From Anastrepha obliqua (taxonomy: Eukaryota; Arthropoda; Insecta; Diptera; Tephritidae): DNA of 64,000 nucleotides. The notes beneath the pieces are model-generated. The model did not search any database, was not told the origin of the DNA, and worked only from the letters and a program-made list of their open reading frames with translations. Position numbers and translations under genes: made by a program. Location: assembly GCF_027943255.1 (NCBI RefSeq), contig NC_072892.1, positions 161,574,792-161,638,791 on the forward strand, in the 5' to 3' direction. Below, in pieces: positions 46,791-57,489 of this stretch (position 1 is its first letter; each line of letters opens with the position of its first letter).

Positions 46791-47440
46791 TTGCTCGTTT
46801 CTCCGCACCATTTTAGCCATAACGCATTTCAAACTCCTATCTGCTCCTTTGCACAATGCATATCTTTAAGAGTTTGTGCACCCCGCTGCTTTTGTCTTCT
46901 TGGTCACATTTTCGGTATAAGCCGGATCTGTCTGCTTTTTCTTCTTGATTGGTGCGGTATCTGCTTACGCGATTTTGTCCTATCTGTTTGGTCCGTACAA
47001 TTTTGTGCCATAGGACCATATCCCCAGCACCTAAAGCAGAGTTTCGGAGAGTCGGCTTCTCGTATCCGGCACGAAGCCCACCCTATTCGCACCCGCTGTG
47101 CCTCGAACATTTTTCTAGCATCGCATGTCGGGAGAGCAATGAATGCTGTCTGCGTACCGTTGGAAACTGTGCGGAGACTACTTACTGCGGTTTAATCTGG
47201 TCGCTTAATGCCTCATTGTGTTTGGAAGGTGCCACAAATTTCTTCTGGTGTGATTATTTCATCCAGGTCCCTACATTGCAAAGTTAATGTGTGAGACTTT
47301 ATCGAGACTTTCGCTTTGGCTTAGAACATCTCGTCTAATACGGACTGATACGCAGATGTATTCTTTTCCGGCGCCTTTTTCAGCTCTACAATAAGCTCTT
47401 ACTTTGCTGCCCTGCGAATTGCCCTAACGTCTTCTCCTAG
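46791..47440 (-). mobile_element. R1-like LINE relic, ORF1 (gag-like) with zinc knuckles
   Basis: Read leftwards: KVRAYCRAEKGAGKEYIC (about 47,395-47,340), DLDEIITPEEICGTFQT (about 47,270-47,220), TAFIALPTCDARKMFEAQRV and RIGWASCRIRE. Then a first knuckle CFRCWGYGPMAQNC (about 47,040), whose His is replaced, and after a frameshift a second one eroded to LYRKCDQEDKSSG (about 46,930-46,890). The order and spacing to the endonuclease are normal for R1-type ORF1. Confidence 0.85.
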
Positions 47441-47559
47441 CGATTTAAGGGAGTGGAAGGTTTGTTCCTTGCGCAGGATGTCAGCGTATTTGATATGATA
47501 ATAGCGTCTGGTCTTGCCCTTATAATCTTCTTCTTCTCCTGGTGTTTCTTGACGATAGT

Positions 47560-47810
47560 CCAGCGGCACCATAATCTAGTCCCTCAACACCTCCTTGAAC
47601 TCTCGCTCTGTGAAGCTACCAATTACCATGTCACTAACAACATCTTTACATATCCACTTAAACCCACTCTCCCAACCACGCGCACTTTAATCCTACCCAG
47701 TCGAAGTAGCCTGTTTCCTGGGCGCGTCGTTGGGTGCGATATACGACGGTGACTGATGACTTCACCCCATTGCACAGTGATTTGTCAACTACTACAACAA
47801 CAACAACCAA
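47560..47810 (+). mobile_element. Jockey-clade LINE 3' end
   Basis: A plus-strand reading in two frames gives NIFTYPLKPTLPTTRTL, then PVEVACFLGASLGAIYDDGD and a stop near 47,756. It fits the HLFNCPxxPTHLTPxxLW and PVEVAxFLG ending of Jockey-type ORF2. After the stop the sequence runs into CAACAACAACAACC. Only the last ~60 codons remain. It abuts the 5' side of the R1-like LINE. Confidence 0.7.
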
Positions 47811-50094
47811 CGTGTTCACACATGACAGTCAACGTGTTAAGGATTGGGTCAGCTGCAGCTACACCCGGAAGTAGAGACATCTTAAATCTTTAGCAATATT
47901 ATCTGTAAGACAGATGTGGGCTTAAGAATGTTTTTCCGAATATTTTTAGAAAAAAAATGTATAATATATGCCAAACATATGTACACATTTCCGCCTTTGT
48001 AACTTATCTCTTCCCAGGCAATCTATAAATTAACACCCAAGTATTCGAAAACATATACAATTAAATTGACTAATTAGCCGCATTTGTACCACGTTCCTGT
48101 CACAATCGCCAAACATCAGCCACATACATCAGCTGCGGCAACAAAAACAACAACTAAACACTAAAAACAACAACAAACTAAGCAATCAGAGTACATTACC
48201 ACCAGGCATTGGACAAGGCACTCATTGTACTGCTCATCATAGCTACAAACGCACACTCACATATATACATGCATACATACATACGCACACACATGCATAT
48301 ATACACACATACATGCATACAAAGCTATATTGTAGCGCATTTTATCAGTGCAACTGTCATCGTTGGCGATAAATTCAGCACTCCTGTTTGGCTGCTTTCA
48401 ACACAAAAGTGACTAGAATGCGAGCAGGTAATTGAATGTAAGATCCAGTTGAACTAAAATATGTCCCAGCTGACGTTTCGTAATACAGCTATAAAGAGTT
48501 TGGCAAGCCAAAGTTGTAGTTGTTTGTAGCAAAAGTTGGCCTTACATCACCGTCACTGGTCACAGGCCGCCACAACAACGGCAACAGCGACAGCAGCATC
48601 ACCTAAATGAATCATCTGCCGCAAATGGATGGAGAAAAAGAAAACAACAACTAGAAGAAGAAGAAGAAGAATGAGAAATGTTATAGCCAACAGTAGCGGC
48701 AACAAGCGGGAAACTAACGAGCTTGCAAGTTGCAGCTATCTAACAGCAAATGTTGTTGCTGCGCGCTAAATATAGTGGCGCATGTTGTTGGTATTGTTTT
48801 GCGAAAAACGAATTGCACCAGTTTTGCGCGATTGTTTCATTTTTTTTTGTCCGCTGCATTGCTTCTTCAGCTGTTTTACTGTTTCCATTTTGGTGCTCTT
48901 GTTTTGCATTGCAGCGTCGTGCCTTTGCTTGTTGCATGCAACAGTTACATTGCAACTGTTGTTACACACAAATACACAACAGCAGTCAGTGCGTCGGTTT
49001 CTTTTCGCATACACACACAAACATGCACACATATTTTAAAGAAAAAAAAAAAGAACGACAAAACAAAATAAGAAAAAATATATTAAAAAAAAATGAAAAA
49101 GGAAAAGCTAGCAGCCGCCAGCCAGTCAAGCTGTCCAAGTCACTTAACGTCAACGGGAGCAACGGTTGCCGCCGTTTTGGCCGCAATTGCGCGCACCACG
49201 CGATGCACGCTTCCAGATACAGATACAAATGGCGATACCGCTGTGCCACCGTCGCCATGCCACTGCCACTGCCACAGCCACAGCCTCTGTTGCCGCATCT
49301 TTGCACTAGAACTGGAATTAGAACTAGAACTAGAACACTTGAGTCAGCCGCAAGTGCTTTGCCGCATAACTGCAAAGTTGGTGCTACGTTTCTGCTTCCT
49401 ACTCTTCTCGCTGTGGCTGTAGCTGTAGCCTTTGCTGTTACTTAACAATCTCTAGGCGATCGCATGTGCTCATGTGTGTATGTTGTGATTCCGTTCAGCG
49501 TCGCCTTAATTAAACCATAAGCATAAATAATGGAATGGTCGCGCGTTGTTTCGCATTCACCAGCCAACGCAGCAGCAAGCCCAATTCATACTCCACCCGA
49601 ATTGAAAAATTGAAAAAAAAAAAACAAAAAATCAATTCAATCCTAAAGCAAGAACGTCTCCGGTTGTCGCAGTGAATTGCTACCTTTTACAGGTTTATCT
49701 GTCACCTAGAATGAGTTGTTTTTATGCTGCTGTCTATGCGGTGCAAGTGCAACCGGGTGCTCGGCAGCGCGGCCGCTCTGACTGATGAGCGACGGAAAGT
49801 CGGGTGATCGTGCAGTGTAAATACCGGCCTGTATGTTTGTATTTATAAATGAATGAATGAATGAATGAGAAGAAGGTAGGCCGGCAGAACATTGGGGAGA
49901 TAAATGGAGACAGGCACGAGCACAGCGTGTGATGGATGGTTAGATAGCTGCTCAATTGGATGGATGAATGTAGAAGAATTGATGGGCGTGCTCATGTGTC
50001 GATATGTTCGGTTGTTTGTGCGCTTTTCGTTGGAATTTCGCGTTGGTGTCTCTTAGTTTTCAGCAGAGTTATTTGGTTCAAGCGATTTTACGAA
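47811..50094. other. Non-coding interval with GC-richer triplet-rich island
   Basis: A CA/TA microsatellite lies at 48,250-48,322, a GAA run at 48,654-48,672 and an ATGA run at 49,849-49,868. About 48,540-49,445 is GC-richer, with CAACAACGGCAACAGCGACA-type triplets and several overlapping long frames on both strands. They show no domain, and their composition follows the triplets. It could be part of a host transcript or regulatory region, which I cannot show. Confidence 0.45.
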
Positions 50095-50625
50095 ATTTTT
50101 TTGTTGTTTATTTAAGCTAATTGAATTGAATTTTTTGAAAAAATTTGTAGTTTAATCGATAAGTGCCATTTTAATTAAATTTTTTGAAAAATCAATTTAA
50201 GCTAATTGGATTAAGTTTTTCGACAAATTCAGTGGTTCAATCGATAAATGCGATGTTAAATATTAAATTTTTTTGATTTAAGCTAATTTAATTAAATTTT
50301 GTTTACAAATTCTTAGGTTCAGTCGATAAATGAGTTTTCAAATTTAATAGAATTAAATTTTTTGAGAATTTATAAGTTTTTTCTTGTTAATTTAAGCTAA
50401 TTGAATTAAATTCTTAGAAACATTCTTTGGCTAATTCAATAAATGCGATTTTATTTAATTTTTTCTTAACAATTTAAGCTAATTGGATTGAATTTTCTGA
50501 AAAATTCTGTGGTTCGATCGATAAAAGCGATTTAAAATTGAATTGTTAAATTTTTTGAGAAATTATAAAATTTTTCTCTTGTTAATTTAAGCTAATTGGA
50601 GTAAATGTTTTGAAAATCAGCGGGC
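50095..50625. repeat. Tandem array with two unit lengths (about 82 and 114 bp), six copies
   Basis: TTTAAGCTAATT recurs at about 50,111, 50,196, 50,277, 50,391, 50,473 and 50,586, so steps are 85, 81, 114, 82 and 113. The core unit is TTAAGCTAATTGGATTAAAT, TTTTTGAAAAATTCTGTGGT, TCAATCGATAAATGCGATTT, TAA. The long form adds a 31-32 bp block TTTTTTGAGAAATTATAAAT followed by TTTTCTTGTT. The last three steps alternate long, short, long. Confidence 0.9.
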
Positions 50626-50645
50626 GACAGATTTATAAAATTCTT

Positions 50646-50840
50646 TAATGTCATACGAAGTGGCGCAAAATTAATCCCCCTATCGGAAGATTTATAATTT
50701 CTGCAAATAGTAGCATACGTCAAATATAATTGACACCTGTGAAGTAGACAGTTACAGTATTAAACAGATAAGTATTGGAGCGTTTAAAGATCACTAAAAA
50801 TCATTTTTGTTTTGGTTTAGTAAAAAAGTGATTCAGGGTT
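50646..50840 (+). mobile_element. TACAAGGTGGCGC-family element, left-end copy 2
   Basis: It begins GAAGTGGCGCAAAATTAATC, CCCCTATCGGAAGATT, then ACGTCAAATATAATTGACAC, AACAGATAAGTATTGGAGCG, CACTAAAAATCATTTTTGTT and TTAGTAAAAAAGTGATTCAG. The right terminal repeat is missing. Consensus length from this and the 30.6 kb copy is roughly 220-250 bp. Confidence 0.78.
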
Positions 50841-51002
50841 ACCAGGAAAGACTTTCTAGATCTCGCAGCGTACTATTATTTAGGTTGTTGTTGTTGAAGT
50901 GGTTGAGTAATATATTTTCACTGAAATAATCTTAATTAGTGACCAGCACTTTTTTACTATCACTGTTCTCGTGTGATGAAGTCTTTTTTTGTTTTTTTCC
51001 TA

Positions 51003-52360
51003 GTCAAATCCATTTAGTAAGGTCCAAGTATAGCAGCAAATTCTTTATCTCGATGTCTGAGATCTCATTAATTTGCTGCATGAAAGGCTTACCGACGGAG
51101 CGGAGTCCTACCCTAGCGAGCTCTGGACATTCGAATAAGTAGTGGAAAAGACTTTCCTTCACCCCTTCCACCGAACAGCTACTGCAGATGGGATTGAAGG
51201 GTAGCTTGAGTCTAGCTGCATGATATCCTACTTTCCAATGGCCTGTAAGGGTTGCAGTGATGCGTCAAATGTTTAGCCGAGAACATCCTAAAAGATCATT
51301 CGGCCTTTGGATTTTGTACGACGGTGATGAGTTTTTTGTTGTAATACATGTAGTTAATTGCTTCCATCCTTTTTCGGCTGAAGGATGATAGTGTGAAGCA
51401 ATGAATGCTTTTATGGTGTTGAGTCGGATGGAGACTGTCACCGCCTCTGCTGTTTCTAGTGTCGAACCTTTTCTTGCTAGCTCATCCACTATCTCGTTCC
51501 CCCGTATGTTCCTGTGACCGGGTACCCATATCAGAGGGATTTCAAGCCAATGACTAAGCAATTCCAGCTCCTCTCTACACTGTAAGACTAGTTTGGATGA
51601 AATGGAGTGGGAGTCTAAGGCCTTGATAGCTGTCAGTCTGAGAAGATGGCTACTCTTGCACCAACTTCCTTGTAGAGTTTTAGTGATTTGCATGTTTCTC
51701 TGATCGCTAGAAGTTTTGCCTGGAACACGGTGGCATTGTCAGGAAGTCTAATTGACTGAGATTGGCTGAGTAGCTCCGAATGGAAGCCAGCTCCCACACC
51801 ACAGTTCATCTTAGAACCGTCAGTGTATATTTGTATATGTATATGTCGTATCTTCCAATCACCTTCCCTTTGTTCCATTTGACTCTCGGCAGAAAACGTA
51901 CCGTGAACTCTTTCTTGAAGGTCGGGGACTATGTAGTCTGATCTGTTTTGGAGCAGCGGAGGTCCCTGTAAGAGGATCTTACTGATAGCAGATGAGTTAT
52001 TACGTTGTGCGCTTCAGTAGGACTGATGCTAAGCGCTCCTATAGTTAAGATGCACGCTATTCCTTGTGTATTGTTCTGCTTAGTTTTGTTGTATTTCCTT
52101 TCTGTTGCAGGCCACCAAACTAGTGCCGCATATGTTAGTATTGGCCTTACAATGGCTGTATAGGACCAATTGGATAGTTTTGGTTGGAGACCCCATTTTT
52201 TTCCCAACATTCTCTTACACGTGTAAAGTGCTATATTCGCTTTCTTTACCCTGTACTCTACGTTGGATCGCCAGCTGAGCTTGTGATCTAAGATAGCACC
52301 TAGGTATTTTGCCTGTTGGGTTAGAGTAAGACTAACGCCGTTTAGTTTTAGAGGATTACA
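51003..52360 (-). mobile_element. RNase-H LINE relic (family B), RT end to stop codon
   Basis: Read leftwards: LNGVSLTLTQQAKYLGAILD (about 52,345), VKKANIALYTCKRMLGKKWG, IVRPILTYAALVWWPAT (about 52,155), then after shifts IYTDGSKMNCGVGAGF (about 51,825-51,778), DNATVFQAKLLAIRETCKSL, FSD, ALDSHSISSKLVLQCREELE and IWVPGHRNIRGNEIVDELAR (about 51,535). It ends with a zinc-finger tail CSSCSVEGVKESLFHYLFEC (about 51,180) and LLLYLDLTKWI with a TGA near 51,003. RNase H keeps its first Asp in YTDGSK. A frameshift splits RNase H near 51,640. Confidence 0.9.
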
Positions 52361-53585
52361 GTTCGATTATGCTTAATTAATTCATTCATTACTTTTAATT
52401 AATTTCATGCATCTCGCGACATACCTAATAGCGCCAACTTAACAGATTCAGAAAAATTCGGTTTTAAAAATTATAATAATTTATTACTTGGACTTAGAAT
52501 TAAGACAAAGTGTATGATTTTGTGGTAAATTGCGCATATCCATTAAAAAGAGAAGAACAGGAGAAAACTAATTTTGATGTACCTCTGAAAAATCAGAGAT
52601 TCTATCAGAGTTTGTATGAATATTGATGTAAACTAGTTATGGCTCCAAAATTCACTAGAACAGTACCAGTTTCAATGTACTATAGAACAATGACATTTAA
52701 ACTCAGCCCTTCACCTCTTCACCTCTACACCTCTTATATAGCATCACCGAACACACAGGATCTTGCCGATGCATCACCGTCTCCTTCCTCAAAACTACGC
52801 TGCTCTCAGTTGTCTTCTAATATCTAACATCCCCTGGCCATTATGCAGCATCATTATTACAATATTACGTTACCCACACAGAACATTAAACTGGGAAGTG
52901 CTCATTAGAATATCTCATTTGAATGTTGGTGGTTATGTAGGCAAGACTTTTTGCTAGTTCGGCAGGTTGGTTGGTTGGTTGGTTGGTTGGTTGGTTGGTT
53001 GGCTAGTGGGTTGCCTGTGCTTGCTATGTCGTCCTAGTTGAAGTGGCTGAAGTGGCGCGTGCATACGAATCGGCTAGTCAGACGCAATATTTTTCCTGTC
53101 TTGTACGACAATATTTATTTTAGAACAACAGCTCTACTTTTATACCTTCACTGCTGCCGATGATTCTTTCCTTTCTGTTTGTTTTTGTTGGTTTCGTTGT
53201 CATTGGTTTAGGTCGTTGATTTTCTTTTTGCTTAATCAGAGCATTTCCTGAAGTGTCTACCCACTGATTTGAGCTTGAACGCGGCTACACGCAAACTATC
53301 AGCTTCAACTAACTGCAAAAATGCTTATGAACATATGAAAGTAGGCACATATGTAGATGTATGTGTGTGTAAATGAATATGTATGAATATATACAAGTAC
53401 AAGGTGGCACTACATCGCTACATGCAGCACGCTGAGACTGAGAGACGTATGAAGTTCGACAACAAAATCGTACGGTCATAGCAATATTCGCCTACAGGGA
53501 TCTTTACTGCTCAAATACGAATCAGACTTCACAATCTCAGACTTTAACTTGAAGAAAGATTTTACGATACGTTTTCCATCGAGAG
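52361..53585. other. Non-coding interval with a (GGTT)9 microsatellite
   Basis: A perfect GGTT run of about nine units occupies 52,965-53,002. A CATA/GTGT patch lies near 53,330-53,400 and contains a short ACAAGGTGGCACTACATCGC. Nothing else is recognised. Confidence 0.55.
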
Positions 53586-53589
53586 TTGA

Positions 53590-54480
53590 ATGGAGGAAAG
53601 GGAAGGTGGTTGGTAGATTCCCCTTGAAATCTGCACTGACGGTTCTAAGATGAACTGCGGTATGGGAGCTGCCTTCTATTTTGAGTGCCTCAAATTATCC
53701 AAATCAATTCGACTTCCTGACTATACCACCGTTTTCCAGGCAGACCCATTAGCAATAAGAGCAACATGAAAATCTCTAAAACACTACGAAGAAATTGGTG
53801 TAAGAGGAGATATCTTTTCAGACAACCGAGCAGCTCTGAATGCCTTAGATTCCAATTTCATTTCGTCCAAACCAGCTTCACAGTGTAGAAAGGAACTAGA
53901 GTTGCTAGGTCATTGTTTTCAAATTATTCTGATATGGGTTGCCGGTCATAGGAATATAGAGGGTAATGAGATAACGCAGAAGCTAGCAAGAAAAGGCTCA
54001 GCACTACACATAACAGAGGCGTTGGCAGTTGCTACACCATTCAACACAACAAAAACATCCATTGCTTTACACCACTATACTTTAGCCGATAGAAGGTAGA
54101 GGCAATTAACTACATAAACTACAACAAGAAGAAAAACATGGCCGTCGTACAACAACCAGTGAAGAAGCAGCGGACGGATCATGCAGCCAGGCTTAACCTT
54201 CCTTTCAGTCCCATCTGCAGAAGCTGCCAGCCGGCGGGGGTGAAAGAAAGCCTTTTCCGCTATTTATGCGAATGTCCAGGTCGCTCTTTCGGTAAACCTT
54301 TCTTACAGCAAATTAATGAGATCTCAGACAAACAAATAAAAAGTTTGCTGCTATACTCGGATCTCGCGAAATGTATCTGACTTAAAACAAAAAAAATTGT
54401 GGGAAAAAAACACACTCAGACATTACGCGAGATTAATGGTAGTGAAACGGCGCTAGTCGCTAATTAGGATTATTTCAATT
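53590..54480 (+). mobile_element. RNase-H LINE relic (family B), plus-strand copy
   Basis: It opens EICTDGSKMNCGMGAAF (53,626 onward), SKSIRLPDYTTVFQADPLAI, a stop in place of the Cys/Trp before KSLKHYEEIGVRG, and IFSDNRAALNALDSNFISSK. Then ILIWVAGHRNIEGNEITQKL (53,929-53,988) and ARKGSAL. After a shift the tail reads LPFSPICRSCQPAGVKESLF (54,199-54,258), RYLCECPG and IKSLLLYSDLAKCI. In WVAGH the usual Pro is Ala, and the last acidic residue (DELAR) is QKLAR. It is the same family as 51,003-52,360 in the opposite orientation. Confidence 0.9.
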
Positions 54481-54499
54481 AGATTAGATTAGATTCTTT

Positions 54500-55178
54500 A
54501 TGAGGTTTGCCCTTCGACCTCACGATCTTTCGCATCCTCTACTCATCACAATACCTCATATAGACCCAATTCCCTTATTAAACTAGGAATAGAACTGGGT
54601 TGGATTGAGCGTATGTGCCTTTCTTCTGGCTGCAACTGGCCAAAATGTCTCAACCTTCTCCGCTCAATAGCGCTGTATTCCAGGAGAAGCTGCATTGGAG
54701 TATCCTGCAGTTGGTCGCAGAAACCACAATAGTCCGTAGATCAAATCCCAATCATGTGCAGATAACTTCTCAGTCTGCAGTGGCTTGTGAGAATGCCCGT
54801 GTGCATTCTCAGTTTATCTTTGGGGAGGGTTATGACTCTTTTGGTTGTACCCTCCCAGTAGGGATTTCGCCTGGCGTAGCCCCATAGTTTGGTGCCAGCA
54901 AACCTTCCTTAGCCTTAGCTCTTCACTCCTAAGGTTCTTCTTGATGGTGTGTTGTCCCATAGCAAGGAAGAATTCGGGTCCTGCTAAAGACAAGGCCGCT
55001 GCCTCTCTTGCCAATGAGTCCGCTATTTCGTTCCCAGTTATACCCCTGTGTCCTTGGAGCCAAAGATTAAGTTTCTCAATATACTTAAGTACCATTGAGG
55101 ATTTGAACTCACAAGACGATAGGGCCATGAATGCCGCCTGACTGTCACTCAGAATGGTACTTCGCTCATTTCGGATAT
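54500..55178 (-). mobile_element. RNase-H LINE relic (family C)
   Basis: Read leftwards: RSTILSDSQAAFMALSSCEF (from 55,165), NLWLQGHRGITGNEIADSLA (about 55,065-55,005), REAAALSLAGPEFFLAMGQH, and after a shift KLRMHTGILTSHCRLRSYLH (about 54,810-54,755), CGFCDQLQDTPMQLLLEYSA, RRLRHFGQLQ and RELGLYEVL with a stop near 54,550. This is the second half of RNase H and a complete C-terminal zinc-finger-like tail of another LINE subfamily. 5'-truncated inside RNase H. Confidence 0.87.
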
Positions 55179-55189
55179 TTCTGTCCGGA

Positions 55190-55245
55190 TTATTTCACAA
55201 AATTAATAATCCATATGTGTTTTTCAATAACTTTTTTACATCATA
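55190..55245 (-). mobile_element. TACAAGGTGGCGC-family element, short inverted fragment
   Basis: TTCACAAAATTAATAATCC followed by CAATAACTTTTTTACATCA matches the inner part of the inverted right end (as at 43,350-43,400). It lies exactly between two LINE relics. Confidence 0.55.
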
Positions 55246-56262
55246 GGTGAAGCCTGGATGGCGCGTTGGGCTTCCCGGACAAGTTGACTACACAGTCCCA
55301 CCTATACTTGCCATTACAACTTTCACGACCCTCCTAGCCTCGAGGAAAAAGAGGGAACGGGACGTGGTGGAGTACATCCATGTATACACAGATGGCTCAA
55401 AGCTCAAGGGCAGGATGGGCGAAGGTGTTTTCGGCTTTCCGGCTACTGTAGTGTCTTTAAGGCTTAACTGATGGCTATAATGAAAGCCGTGACACTGGTA
55501 CCGTGTGATGCGCTACCTGGACATGATATCTACTTATTCATTTATAGCCAGCGGGAGATAAAATCCCTCACAAAACAGTCGACAACCTCCAAAGTAGCCA
55601 TGAAATGCCGCGCAGCTCTTAACGAGATTGCTGATAACATGGGTTCTTGGCCATTGTGACATTGAGTGGAACTGCAGAGCCGATGAACTAGTGAAAATCG
55701 GTACCAAATTGACGGATGAGTACATAGAAAATGATATAGGTATACCCTTGCAAACATGTAAACTACGTATCCGCGAAGAAATTGTAAGAGTAGCGAATGA
55801 AAAATGGCGTAATGAAGCCACTTACAAAATCGCACGACAGCTGTGGCCGACTTTCAATGCTAAACGCACGGAACTTCTACTAAGAAGAGATAAGCACAGT
55901 CTTAACACATTGATTTCAGTTATTACGGGGCACTGCCTAATTGGTAGGCACGCCCATACAATGGGTGTGCAAGCACATGACTTCTGTAGAAGTTGTCTAT
56001 ACGAGGAGGGGAAGAGACGATCCCGCACCTTCTGTGTCACCGTCCTGCTCTATCCAGACGTAAACTCGCCTCGACTCGACTCCTTTAATGAATTGGAAGA
56101 TCTTGGTTCTGTCGAAACTAAGGATCTTACAAAATTTTTGCAAAGGACACATTGGTTTTAGGAGGCATAAGGGCTAGTTCTGTACGCGGTATGACAATGG
56201 GCCATGAGCCTGAGTGTGTTCCACCGTGGATAACCGCTTCAACCTAACCTAACCTAATCTAT
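55246..56262 (+). mobile_element. RNase-H LINE relic (family D) with telomere-like 3' tail
   Basis: The reading is EYIHVYTDGSKLKGRMGEGV (from 55,370), then in the next frame AIMKAVTLVPCDAL, FIYSQREIKSL (usual DSQ replaced by YSQ), and after another shift LITWVLGHCDIEWNCRADEL (from 55,631). The open tail reaches 56,161 with SVITGHCLIGRHAHTMGVQA, FCRSCLYEEG, and a shift-damaged zinc block. After the stop, GGATAACCGCTTCAACCTAA leads into three CCTAA units at about 56,242-56,257. RNase H has lost at least its middle acidic residue. Confidence 0.87.
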
Positions 56263-56374
56263 GTGAAGGCCATTGTTGCTATTTATAATTTTAAATTCTA
56301 AGTTTCTATATAATGAATCAATAAATTTTGCGCAATAAAAACACAAATTATTTGAATGATGGAAATCTTTGCTC

Positions 56375-56585
56375 TTTTGCTTTTTCCACGCTTCATTGCT
56401 TGTCTGTTTGTAGTATAGTATTAAGCCGATTCCGAACGGCAGATATTTTTATGAGGAGCTTTTTCATGTCAGAAATACACTCGGAGGCTTGCCATTGCCT
56501 GCCGAGGGGCGACCGCTATTAGAAAAAACTTTTTCTTCTTTTTGGTCTTTCACCGAGATCCGATCAATGTTGCGCCACCTTGTAT
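56375..56585 (-). mobile_element. TACAAGGTGGCGC-family element split by a SINE fragment
   Basis: Left of the SINE fragment CGCTTCATTGCTTGTCTGTT matches the inverted middle of this family (as at 43,450). Right of it TGTTGCGCCACCTTGTATAT is the terminal inverted repeat. The intervening 145 bases are SINE copy 5. The blocks between are missing or replaced. Confidence 0.6.
56421..56565 (-). mobile_element. tRNA-derived SINE, copy 5 (middle only)
   Basis: It contains CCGATTCCGAACGGCAGATA, ATGAGGAGCTTTTTCATG, AGAAATACACTCGGAGGCTT, GCCATTGCCTGCCGAGGGGC and GACCGCTATTAGAAAAAACT, ending TCTTTCACCGAGATCCGATC. Both the 3' domain and the tRNA head beyond the edge of box B are absent. Confidence 0.88.
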
Positions 56586-57200
56586 ATGCCCATGCAAGTT
56601 GCCCACATATTGACAATAATACCTTATGTTTATTTAAATTTCATTTTCTTTACTTATCGCTCTTCTGCCTTAATTATGCATATGATGAAGCGGAAATTGG
56701 CGACTTAATTAAAAATGTTCCTCCTGCGTTATTCTAAGTTGTGTGGTGATGGAAAGTCATCATCGGCGATTGCCTACGCGTATTGCTCGTATGGGTTTTT
56801 TCCACATAGAACTTTGCGTTATTTGCGCTGTCGTTTGTCTACCGCCATTTACTATTTTTTTATGTAACTTTGTACTGGTTTTTTCCCAGATACCTGTTCA
56901 TCGAAGGAAGTGCCCTTATTGAGAAGCGTTTAACTGTTTTCGCTTTTGTTTTTCTTTTTCTATGATATTTCTTTTTATTGAATGCTATTGGTAAAAAACA
57001 TGAAATTTGTTCCCAAGGGAGCCGTACATTGCGGAAGTGTTAGATCTGTCGTGTATGCATACATACATACATACATGCATTAGGGTGGTTCAGAAAAAAG
57101 TTGAGACACTAAATATTTACTACGACAAATTTCTTAATTGTTTTATAATAAAAACGAAAATATGCAAATGTTTTAAACTATTAAACTATAGCAATATTTG
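56586..57200. other. Non-coding interval, no gene seen
   Basis: Contains a short CATA microsatellite at about 57,057-57,077. Nothing else is recognised. Confidence 0.45.
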
Positions 57201-57205
57201 TCTGA

Positions 57206-57489
57206 ATGGAAAATGATCTACACCGATGGTTCAAAAACTCAGAGCAACACCATTTTTGCAGTAGTGCGTGCAGATGGTGGAACAATAACGACAGGTCTTG
57301 ACTGCCTTACTACTGTTCTGTGAATACAGCAAACTAATGAAGAAACAGTCAATTGTTCAGATAAGAAATCCAGAATGTGAGGTATCCTGAATATAACAAA
57401 CAAATCATCCCTAATTTCTAGTATAAGGAGCATAGGAATCGAGCGCCAAAATAGAGTCTAAATAATGTGGATTCCTGGTCACGCTGGTA
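57206..57489 (+). mobile_element. RNase-H LINE relic (family E), part before the TTAA element
   Basis: The reading is MIYTDGSKTQSNTIFAVVRA from 57,212, then a stop-rich middle, then IMWIPGHAGIK running up to the TTAA at 57,490. YTDGSK supplies the first RNase H Asp, and WIPGHAGI is the block before the final catalytic Asp. The reading breaks exactly at the boundary of the inserted element. Confidence 0.85.

Noticed and set aside
48750..49445. Plus-strand open frame of 231 codons with overlapping frames on both strands
   Set aside because: Low-complexity chain that follows triplet and dinucleotide strings. No domain, and equally long frames exist in other phases.
52965..53002. (GGTT)9 run considered as a possible G-quadruplex or telomere-like site
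   Set aside because: It is a simple tetranucleotide microsatellite with GG runs only. Function cannot be claimed from sequence.
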